5,575 bases of DNA from Flavobacteriales bacterium UBA2040 (GTDB lineage: Bacteria > Bacteroidota > Bacteroidia > Flavobacteriales_D > Crocinitomicaceae), in the NCBI GenBank assembly GCA_002332715.1, contig DDBE01000064.1, positions 1 to 5,575 on the forward strand, in the 5' to 3' direction. Below, one piece after another: positions 1-5,179 of this stretch. The notes below the pieces were generated by a model. That model was not told where the DNA came from, made no database searches, and saw only the letters and a list, made by a program, of their open reading frames with translations. How positions within the stretch are numbered: the first letter of the stretch is position 1; each line of letters starts with the position of its first letter. Made by a program: the position numbers and the translations under genes.

Positions 1-15
1 CTGCTCCACCCCGCA
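1..15 (-). tRNA. 5' end of initiator tRNA-Met (fMet), cut by the window edge
   Basis: Read on the minus strand, the first 15 bases are TGCGGGGTGGAGCAG. This fits tRNA positions 1-15: a seven-base acceptor strand, T8, G9, the GAGC strand of the D stem, and A14-G15. The GCGGGGTGGAGCAG core is the characteristic start of bacterial initiator tRNA; the E. coli version differs only at position 1 (C instead of T). Position 1 is unpaired in initiator tRNAs, so variation there is expected. The anticodon, T arm and 3' end lie outside the window, so the identity is inferred from the 5' end alone. A full consensus promoter about 60 bp upstream supports a real stable-RNA gene. Further tRNA genes could follow in the same transcript. 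Confidence 0.8.
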
Positions 16-22
16 ATATATC

Positions 23-50
23 TTTATTGCTTTTTACATCAATTTATTGC
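23..50. repeat. 8-bp direct repeat in the tRNA leader
   Basis: TTTATTGC occurs at 23-30 and again at 43-50, a 20-bp period, inside the transcribed leader between the tRNA promoter and the tRNA 5' end. On the transcript strand the unit reads GCAATAAA. In AT-rich sequence this may be chance; a role in leader processing is only a possibility. Confidence 0.35.
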
Positions 51-73
51 GATTAACGTTTTCAACGCGTGAG

Positions 74-103
74 CAAAGTTACAGACTTTTTTTCTTTTGA
101 CAA
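74..103 (-). promoter_or_regulatory. Bacteroidota-type promoter of the tRNA transcript
   Basis: On the minus strand TTG (plus 101-103) is followed after exactly 19 bp by TAACTTTG (plus 74-81). This matches the Bacteroidota primary-sigma promoter, TTG at -33 and TAnnTTTG at -7, with standard spacing. Transcription should begin near position 68 and run toward the tRNA, giving a leader of about 50 nt. It is the only promoter in the window with both elements intact, as expected for a strongly expressed stable RNA. The -33 element lies only 10 bp beyond the stop codon of the preceding membrane-protein gene. Confidence 0.75.
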
Positions 104-113
104 GCAAAAAAAG
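86..113. repeat. A/T inverted repeat just past the membrane-protein stop codon
   Basis: CTTTTTTT (86-93) is the reverse complement of AAAAAAAG (106-113). The pairing continues inward with CTT (94-96) against AAG (102-104), leaving one bulged base at 105 and a five-base loop. The hairpin starts directly after the minus-strand gene's stop, so it could help end that transcript or define its 3' end. It is almost entirely A-U, and no T-tract follows it on the minus strand, so it is not a convincing intrinsic terminator. It also contains the -33 element of the tRNA promoter. Confidence 0.35.
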
Positions 114-608
114 TTAATCTCTGTCAAAAGAATAAAGTGAACTCGTATGTTCCCCTTCTTGAATCTCGCTTCTTAACTCTGGACGTCTTATTTTTCCGCC
201 ATGTCCGCCAATAAGAACCATCACAAAAAACGAAAATAAAGATGCGATAAGAATTGCCCACAAAGCTTTCTTATAATGTAAATGTCTATTTCTTGTAACT
301 AAAAACCAAAAGAAACCAGAGATCATTCCCAAAATCAAAGAAATAATCAAACCATATAATCCTAATTCTTCATGTTCGTGCAACATATCGTGGGATGAAC
401 CTGAAAGATGTTCAGTAGCATGCTCGGCTGCTTCTCCTGTCAAATAAGCTGGAATTGTAACCAAACCAACAATAAAAAATGTAGCTAAACCTGCTATCTG
501 AAGTGTTTTACTTCGTTTCGTTAACCCTAGAAACAATAATATAAGCCCAAAAAAGGTACCTAGAACAGGTATGTGGTTTAATAAAAGGTGTAAATGCGCT
601 GCCGTCAT
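114..608 (-). CDS. DUF2231-like four-helix membrane protein, histidine-rich
   Basis: The product is 164 residues with four predicted membrane helices, roughly 10-29, 38-57, 83-105 and 115-134. The N-terminus, HLHLLLNHIPVLG, resembles the opening of DUF2231 proteins (a conserved His-Pro-rich start of helix 1), and the LTGE segment after helix 2 also fits. Histidines cluster at 5, 7 and 12 and in the helix 2-3 loop (63, 67, 73, 77, 79), which with nearby acidic residues could bind metal or haem; that is inference. A GGHGGKIRRPELR segment follows helix 4, with a charged tail to 164. No signal peptide or catalytic motif is seen. The start is the only Met before the first helix, and its leader is A-rich with no Shine-Dalgarno site. 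It is divergent from the lipoprotein gene and co-directional with the downstream tRNA. The gene is secure; the family is probable and the function unknown. Confidence 0.8.
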   Translation of the reverse strand: MTAAHLHLLLNHIPVLGTFFGLILLFLGLTKRSKTLQIAGLATFFIVGLVTIPAYLTGEAAEHATEHLSGSSHDMLHEHEELGLYGLIISLILGMISGFFWFLVTRNRHLHYKKALWAILIASLFSFFVMVLIGGHGGKIRRPELRSEIQEGEHTSSLYSFDRD

Positions 609-665
609 TTAAAAAAGTTTTTTTTGATAATACGATAAGAAATACAAAAAAGTTCCGTTATCATT

Positions 666-687
666 TTAATATTACGTATTAACTTTA
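666..687. promoter_or_regulatory. Dyad and possible -7 element in the divergent intergenic region
   Basis: TTAATA (666-671) and TATTAA (677-682) form a six-base inverted repeat around a five-base centre. TAACTTTA (680-687), one base off the TAnnTTTG -7 consensus, overlaps its right arm and points toward the lipoprotein gene. No matching TTG lies at the right distance upstream. If this promoter is real, transcription would begin near 693, so the ATG at 692 would be unusable and the ATG at 725 would have a leader of about 30 nt. Chance dyads are common in DNA this AT-rich. Confidence 0.25.
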
Positions 688-724
688 ACCCATGTTTTAC
701 ATTTTACAACCAAAAACCTCAATT

Positions 725-1504
725 ATGATACGAATTCTGAGTATTTCGATTTTCCTATTTTTTGTGGCTTGCAACTCTAGCAATAATGAATCCACAATTG
801 AAGACCTGCCAAAATCGACTGATGCTACTTCAAATATAGCTTTGGACGATAAAAAAATACTAATCGATGGTAAAGAAGATAAACTAACAGCAGCTAACAG
901 CTTAACATACACCCATAATGACGGTTCATATGAAGAAGCCTTAGCTTTTTTAGATGACAAAAAAAATATCGTTAAAGTCGCAGAGAAATTTACCAATGGC
1001 ATAACCGGAAATTCTGGAACGCGAACCTTCTACTTGGAAAACAATAACAAATTCATGTCCGTTGAGCGATTTTTAGACAACGAGAAGGCAAAAGGTGCAT
1101 TCCGAGAAAGGATTAGCTATTATGACAAAAATGGATACCCTATTTCTACGAAAGAGCGACTCACTCAATTTGAAGAAAATATAGAAAAAGAAGAATTTAA
1201 AGGCGCTAAACCTTATGATTGCTCAATGGAAACAGCAGAACAAGTTCTTAATAACAAAGGAGTTTTCGCAACAACTTTCCAAGGATTCATAGAAAATGGA
1301 GATATGACCTATCTTTTAGTCGGTGGGCGAGGAAAAACTGGTTATGCTTCAGCGTTAGCAATTCAATTTGTTGACGATCAGATAAACTACCTTCGAAAAA
1401 ATGAGACGACAGCTATAGGAAAGCCTCTAACGGTTGAATTTGAGCGAATGAGAGATCAAAAGAACATGGAATTCCAACTTTTGATTAACGCTAAAATGGA
1501 CTAA
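725..1504 (+). CDS. Predicted lipoprotein of unknown function
   Basis: The product is 259 residues from the chosen start. An in-frame ATG at 692 would add 11 residues (MFYILQPKTSI) before the signal peptide. Starting at 725 gives a normal lipoprotein signal: MIR, a hydrophobic core, and a lipobox-like FVAC with Cys16 as the predicted lipidated residue. The mature part is soluble and strongly charged. A low-complexity N/S/E/D stretch tethers it (about 17-45), followed by a mixed region, a K/E-rich helical segment near 140-160, a lone Cys166, and a glycine-rich GGRGKTGYASALA stretch at 200-212. That stretch resembles a P-loop only superficially and lies in a secreted protein, so nucleotide binding is unlikely. 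I do not recognise the family. No aspartate-rich surface-export signal follows the Cys, so the protein may face the periplasm. It appears monocistronic: 135 bp separate it from the next gene, with no clear terminator. Confidence 0.8.
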   Translation: MIRILSISIFLFFVACNSSNNESTIEDLPKSTDATSNIALDDKKILIDGKEDKLTAANSLTYTHNDGSYEEALAFLDDKKNIVKVAEKFTNGITGNSGTRTFYLENNNKFMSVERFLDNEKAKGAFRERISYYDKNGYPISTKERLTQFEENIEKEEFKGAKPYDCSMETAEQVLNNKGVFATTFQGFIENGDMTYLLVGGRGKTGYASALAIQFVDDQINYLRKNETTAIGKPLTVEFERMRDQKNMEFQLLINAKMD

Positions 1505-1526
1505 TCAGATAGTATATTTAAGGCTT

Positions 1527-1558
1527 ACCGTTCACCTTAGAAATAAAACCGTTCACCT
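1527..1558 (+). promoter_or_regulatory. Tandem ACCGTTCACCT repeats, probable LytTR regulator site
   Basis: The 11-mer ACCGTTCACCT occurs identically at 1527-1537 and 1548-1558, a 21-bp period, so both copies face the same side of the helix. The core ACCGTTCAC matches eight of nine positions of the AgrA/AlgR/LytR-type consensus [TA][AC][CA]GTTN[AG][TG]. The spacing between nine-base cores is 12 bp, the value known for that family (12-13 bp). The repeats start 23 bp after the lipoprotein stop and lie upstream of the outer-membrane/GLPGLI unit, so they most likely regulate that unit. No regulator gene is present in the window to confirm it. Confidence 0.55.
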
Positions 1559-1574
1559 ATATTTAGTGCGCATT

Positions 1575-1604
1575 AACATTTTTTGGTGGGGTGTTTCCGT
1601 TCAT
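1575..1604 (+). promoter_or_regulatory. Second, promoter-proximal LytTR-like site
   Basis: TCCGTTCAT at 1596-1604 fits all nine positions of the LytTR half-site consensus and shares CCGTTCA with the upstream repeats. Exactly 21 bp before it, AACATTTTT at 1575-1583 fits seven of nine positions, which could form a weaker paired site with the same 12-bp spacer. Each half-site lies 48 bp downstream of its counterpart in the upstream pair. The site ends 8 bp before a candidate -7 element, close to where an activator replacing a poor -33 element would bind. The strong half-site is reasonable; the weak one may be chance. Confidence 0.4.
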
Positions 1605-1611
1605 TTATCCT

Positions 1612-1619
1612 TATTATTG
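1612..1619 (+). promoter_or_regulatory. Candidate -7 element for the OMP-GLPGLI unit
   Basis: TATTATTG differs from TAnnTTTG at one position. No TTG lies at the standard distance; the nearest, at 1583-1585, is 26 bp upstream, which is too far. A defective -33 region beside LytTR-like sites would suit an activator-dependent promoter. The implied transcript start near 1625 leaves a leader of only about 15 nt before the ATG at 1640. Confidence 0.25.
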
Positions 1620-1639
1620 CCGCTTAAAATGAGTTTACA

Positions 1640-4402
1640 ATGATCATACGCTTTACTATCTTTGTGTTTTCTTTATTTCTTTTCACGAATAATTCATACT
1701 CACAGGAGATGAATTTGAAGGGACAAGTATACGACAGCACCGGCACTGTTCCTCTTATAAACGCCGTTGCGGTTGCTATCAGAGTGAGGGATTCACTAAT
1801 GCTAGGTTATGAACGAACAGATGCAAAAGGATTTTTTGAACTGTCTGGATTTGAAGTCGATACCTTCACTTTAATCATAAGCCATCCAAATTACGACGAC
1901 AAATTTTTCTACATTTTCGGACATGTTGAGAATGATTCTATTAATATTCCAACTATTGCCATGCCTACGAAATTGCAAGATTTTGATGATGTAGTAATTT
2001 ACGCTAACAAAAATCCAATTTTCTATAATGGAGATACTCTCGTATACGTAGCAGATTCATTTCAAGTGGCAGAAAACGCTGTTGTCGAAGACTTACTAAA
2101 AAAATTGCCTGGTTTAGAAATTGGCGCAGATGGTAAGATTAGATCGCAAGGAAAAGACATTGACCAAGTATTGGTTGATGGTGATGAATTCTTTGGTTCC
2201 GACCCAACGATTGCTACAAAAAACCTGGGTGCAAAAGGAGTAGAAACTGTTCAATTGTATGAAAAGAAACAAGAAAACTCTGAAGATGGAGAGGAAACTC
2301 TGCAAATTCTAGATTTACGATTAAAAGAAGATGCCAAAAAAGGATATTTTGGTCTAGTCTCGGGAGCCTCTGACTTTCAGCAGTTTTATGAGGGAGAATT
2401 GCTTGTAAATAAATTCAATAAATCTCAGAAAATATCGATTTTCGTTCTCGGAGCAAATACACCGAAGAGTAATTTTGGTTTTGGAGACAGAAATAAGTTT
2501 GGTCTCGAAAATGAAGGAAATACAAGAATGTTTGACGACGATGGAGATTTCATTTATAATTCAAATAGCAGCACTACTGGAATACCACAAACCTTGAGAG
2601 CAGGAATTTACTTTTCAGATAAAATTGGTAAAAAGAAAAAAACAGAAATAGGATTTAACTATTCATACTACGATACTAAAAATAATGCTTTGAGTAATAG
2701 TAGATCTCAATTCTTCATTCAAGATTCTACTTTTACCACCGATGATTCAACAAGAAACATTAGTTCAGACGTTTCACACAATGTTAATTTGCGTTTTGAA
2801 TCGCAATTGGATTCTTTAACACGTATTGAAATCAGACCAAGTTTCCGAAGTAATACTGGTGCACAAAACAACAAGGATTACACTACTTGGAATACCTCTG
2901 AGGAACTTTTTTCTAGATCTAACATCGTAACAAACGAAAACAAAGCGACAAGTAATTCATTATCGACGGAGGTAGAATTTGTTCGGAAATTTATGAAACC
3001 GAAAAGAATGATTGCTTTGGATTATGACTTGGGCTTGGAAGACAACCGATCTGACGGACAGTTAAATTCCACGAATATCTACTCTGACAGCAGTCAAATA
3101 CAATCTAGTTTTGACCAAGGCAAAATAAATTACCAAAATGGAGTGACTCATTCGATACGAGGTTCCTATTACGAGCCCATCGGAAAGAAATTTAAGATTC
3201 AAACAGAGTATTCATACGATGTGGGCAACACGAATCAAAATAAAGAGACGAGAGATTTCAACCCTACAACAGGGCAATTCGACCTTGTAAACTCAACATT
3301 CTCCAACAATTTTGAAAATGTAAGAACGCAACATAGAGCCGGGGCCAAGCTTTGGTATGAGAGTCGTAAATACACGATTGTAGCAGGAGCAAGAGTTCGA
3401 AACATAGACATACAAAACAGAAACAAAGTGACCGAGGATGTGATCAATCAAAATATCACAAACGTACTTCCTAATCTTCGGTTTACGTACAATCCGACTA
3501 GAAGTAAACGATTGAGAATAACGTACAATACAAATTCTAGACAACCTTCTATTTCAGACTTACAACCTATTCCGGACAACACGAATCCGAACAGATTGCG
3601 AATTGGAAACTCTAACTTACGTCCGGATTATTCGCACTCAGTGAATGCAAATTTCAATACATGGAATGCCTTGTCTGGTCGTTACATTTATGTCGGAGGA
3701 AATGGATATTATGCAACGGATGCCTTTGGTGATTCAACTACGATTACAAATTTCGGTCAGCAAATTATTAAAAAAGTTAACGTAAAAAGCGCAAGTTCAG
3801 CTTCAGTTAATATGGGTGCTGGTTTGCCTTTCAAGAAGAATAAAAAATTCACTTTGCGACCAAATTTATCAGGAAATATCTACCAAGGTTTTAGCTTCTT
3901 AAATGGAGAAAGAAACACTGCAACGAATTTATCTTTAACGCCATCTCTTGAATTAGTTTATCAATCTGATTCCCTTGAGTTCAATGTTCGCGGAAACTTG
4001 AGTTACAACAGTCCAACTAACAGTTTAAGAAGTTTTTCGACAACTCCATATACTGCTCAAGACTATTTCGCAGGTTTCGTTTGGCGTCTTAAGCATGGAT
4101 TCAAAGTAGAATCAAATGTAAACTATACGATCAACGGACAACGATCAGATGGATACAATATCAATTATTTTATCTGGAATGCTTCGGTGAGTAAATACTT
4201 CTTGAAAACGAATAATTTGGAATTACAGTTCATCGCAAACGATATTTTAAATCAGAATATTGATGCGAGCAGATATGTATCTCAAAACGTAATTACAGAC
4301 AATTTTACAAAGATTATTTCTCGTTACTTCTTAGTGAAAATGACGTATCGATTTAACAGTAACAAAACAACAGAAGAAGATGGTAAAGGTGGCTGGCATT
4401 AA
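1640..4402 (+). CDS. Outer-membrane beta-barrel protein, TonB-receptor-like (OMP_b-brl_3 type)
   Basis: The product is 920 residues. A signal peptide covers 1-21, with probable cleavage before Gln22. Residues 24-105 form a carboxypeptidase-regulatory-like beta-sandwich (LKGQVYDSTGTVPLINA, then TDAKGFFELSG). Residues 112-235 are plug-like, with the hallmarks GDTLVYVADSFQV, EDLLKKLPGLEI, VLVDGDEFFGSDP and VETVQLYEKK. The rest, to about 905, is a long run of amphipathic strands rich in Asn, Ser, Tyr and Arg, as in PF14905 barrels. The last strand ends in YRF, followed by a hydrophilic tail ending GKGGWH. Length and layout are normal for the family and the frame is intact. No clear TonB box is visible, so TonB dependence and substrate are unknown. 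ATG 1640 is the only start that keeps the signal peptide. The 3' end overlaps the GLPGLI gene, and LytTR-like repeats lie upstream. Confidence 0.93.
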   Translation: MIIRFTIFVFSLFLFTNNSYSQEMNLKGQVYDSTGTVPLINAVAVAIRVRDSLMLGYERTDAKGFFELSGFEVDTFTLIISHPNYDDKFFYIFGHVENDSINIPTIAMPTKLQDFDDVVIYANKNPIFYNGDTLVYVADSFQVAENAVVEDLLKKLPGLEIGADGKIRSQGKDIDQVLVDGDEFFGSDPTIATKNLGAKGVETVQLYEKKQENSEDGEETLQILDLRLKEDAKKGYFGLVSGASDFQQFYEGELLVNKFNKSQKISIFVLGANTPKSNFGFGDRNKFGLENEGNTRMFDDDGDFIYNSNSSTTGIPQTLRAGIYFSDKIGKKKKTEIGFNYSYYDTKNNALSNSRSQFFIQDSTFTTDDSTRNISSDVSHNVNLRFESQLDSLTRIEIRPSFRSNTGAQNNKDYTTWNTSEELFSRSNIVTNENKATSNSLSTEVEFVRKFMKPKRMIALDYDLGLEDNRSDGQLNSTNIYSDSSQIQSSFDQGKINYQNGVTHSIRGSYYEPIGKKFKIQTEYSYDVGNTNQNKETRDFNPTTGQFDLVNSTFSNNFENVRTQHRAGAKLWYESRKYTIVAGARVRNIDIQNRNKVTEDVINQNITNVLPNLRFTYNPTRSKRLRITYNTNSRQPSISDLQPIPDNTNPNRLRIGNSNLRPDYSHSVNANFNTWNALSGRYIYVGGNGYYATDAFGDSTTITNFGQQIIKKVNVKSASSASVNMGAGLPFKKNKKFTLRPNLSGNIYQGFSFLNGERNTATNLSLTPSLELVYQSDSLEFNVRGNLSYNSPTNSLRSFSTTPYTAQDYFAGFVWRLKHGFKVESNVNYTINGQRSDGYNINYFIWNASVSKYFLKTNNLELQFIANDILNQNIDASRYVSQNVITDNFTKIISRYFLVKMTYRFNSNKTTEEDGKGGWH

Positions 4403-5111
4403 TAAAATTGGAGTAATCCTTTGTCTATTCGTGATCTCATTTTCATCGTTTGGGCAAATCACTTCAGGACGAATTGTTTTTGAAAGAAAGACGAACCTGG
4501 AGAAGAAGTTTACGGACGAACGAATGAAACAATGGCTTCGTGGGAATACCTCTAAAACCGATAATTTCGAGCTTATTTTCAATGATACGATATCGATTTT
4601 CAAACCGATTTTGAGTGATGAGGTGGATAGATTGGATTGGACGACAAGTAAATCTACCGTTCGTCAGGATTTTACGACTGATAACAAGTTGACCGTATTG
4701 GATATATCTGGACAAAAACTTTACGTCAGTGATTCAAACACTGTACGTGCATGGAAAATAACAGAGAGTAAAAGAACTATCGGTAAATACAGATGTCGTA
4801 AGGCCGTTTATGAAAAAAATGACTCTACACGTCTCTATGCTTGGTATGCGATTGAAGTTATACCATCAGTTGGACCAGAAGGATTCAACGGTTTACCTGG
4901 AGCAATTTTGGGATTGGCAACAGAAGATGGCGGAATTATTTATTTCGCTAAAGAGGTTGAATTCAGAGAAACGAAACCAGAAGATTTTGAAATCGACTTA
5001 AAGAAAAAAGAGGTGTACTCACCAGAACAACTTCGCGCAAAATTAGAAAAAGACTTTGCTAATTCACCCTGGGGAAAACGTCTCTTCGATGATTTATTCC
5101 GCTGGCTATAA
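4380..5111 (+). CDS. GLPGLI family secreted protein (Porph_ging)
   Basis: The product is 243 residues. Residues 1-25 are a signal peptide (hydrophobic core GVILCLFVISF), with probable cleavage between Gly25 and Gln26, so the protein is exported; no lipobox is present. Family hallmarks (TIGR01200/PF09697) occur in order: an N-terminal GRIVFERKTN strand, WKITESKRTIGKYRCRKA with a single Cys139, AWYA at 154-157, then GPEGFNGLPGAILGL, whose GLPGAI (171-176) is the naming motif with one conservative change. The C-terminal part is charged and ends in WGKRLFDDLFRWL. The family is Bacteroidota-specific, of unknown biochemical role, and often lies beside OMP_b-brl_3 barrels, as here. The ATG overlaps the barrel gene's last 23 bp and follows a purine-rich AGAAGAAG, which suggests translational coupling. 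A periplasmic partner of the barrel is a reasonable inference. Confidence 0.93.
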   Translation: MVKVAGINKIGVILCLFVISFSSFGQITSGRIVFERKTNLEKKFTDERMKQWLRGNTSKTDNFELIFNDTISIFKPILSDEVDRLDWTTSKSTVRQDFTTDNKLTVLDISGQKLYVSDSNTVRAWKITESKRTIGKYRCRKAVYEKNDSTRLYAWYAIEVIPSVGPEGFNGLPGAILGLATEDGGIIYFAKEVEFRETKPEDFEIDLKKKEVYSPEQLRAKLEKDFANSPWGKRLFDDLFRWL

Positions 5112-5113
5112 TC

Positions 5114-5146
5114 AATTACGAATTGTTGAATTAGAAATTACGAATT
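5114..5146. repeat. 11-bp direct repeat AATTACGAATT
   Basis: AATTACGAATT occurs at 5114-5124 and 5136-5146, a 22-bp period, in the spacer between the converging GLPGLI and Nfu genes. A further GAATT at 5128-5132 lies between the copies. From memory, similar ATTACGAATT strings recur in Bacteroidota intergenic DNA, so this may be a dispersed spacer element; I cannot verify that here. Confidence 0.5.
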
Positions 5147-5155
5147 CAAATTTCT
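5126..5155. terminator. Possible weak bidirectional terminator with alternative hairpins
   Basis: Two mutually exclusive seven-base stems are possible: TTGAATT (5126-5132) with AATTCAA (5143-5149), and AGAAATT (5133-5139) with AATTTCT (5149-5155). An outer pair, AATTAGAA (5129-5136) with TTCTAATT (5166-5173), overlaps both. The position between two converging genes makes a bidirectional terminator likely in principle. The stems are AT-rich, however, and lack the GC stem plus T-tract of a classical intrinsic terminator. Confidence 0.35.
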
Positions 5156-5174
5156 TACTTCTTACTTCTAATTT
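5154..5174. repeat. Tandem heptamer CTTACTT
   Basis: CTTACTT is repeated exactly head to tail at 5154-5160 and 5161-5167. A third, degenerate unit, CTAATTT, follows at 5168-5174. It ends six bases before the Nfu stop codon and lies in that gene's expected 3' untranslated region. It is a simple repeat with no known function visible here. Confidence 0.5.
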
Positions 5175-5179
5175 GACGA

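Noticed and set aside
52..60. AACGTTAAT on the minus strand, a full LytTR half-site match in the tRNA leader
   Set aside because: The consensus is degenerate enough that a few full matches are expected in this length. Its only possible partner is the tRNA -7 element itself.
654..662. TCCGTTATC, a partial LytTR half-site upstream of the lipoprotein gene
   Set aside because: It matches only seven of nine positions and has no partner at a 21-bp period on either side.
697..1002. 101-codon open frame on the minus strand
   Set aside because: It is antisense to the lipoprotein gene, has no family resemblance, and exists only because the opposite strand is coding.
1322..1363. Glycine-rich GGRGKTGYASA resembling a Walker A motif in the lipoprotein
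   Set aside because: The spacing does not fit GxxxxGK[ST] properly, there is no Walker B or NTPase fold context, and the protein is exported and lipidated.
1505..1526. Possible terminator after the lipoprotein gene
   Set aside because: No inverted repeat or T-tract is visible in the bases directly after the stop codon.
1657..1664. Exact TAnnTTTG promoter match (TATCTTTG) on the plus strand
   Set aside because: It lies inside the signal-peptide codons of the barrel gene. No usable start follows that would keep the signal peptide, and there is no TTG at the right distance.
3235..3544. Overlapping minus-strand open frames within the barrel gene
   Set aside because: They are antisense shadows of a long, well-supported coding region, with no domain or start signal of their own.
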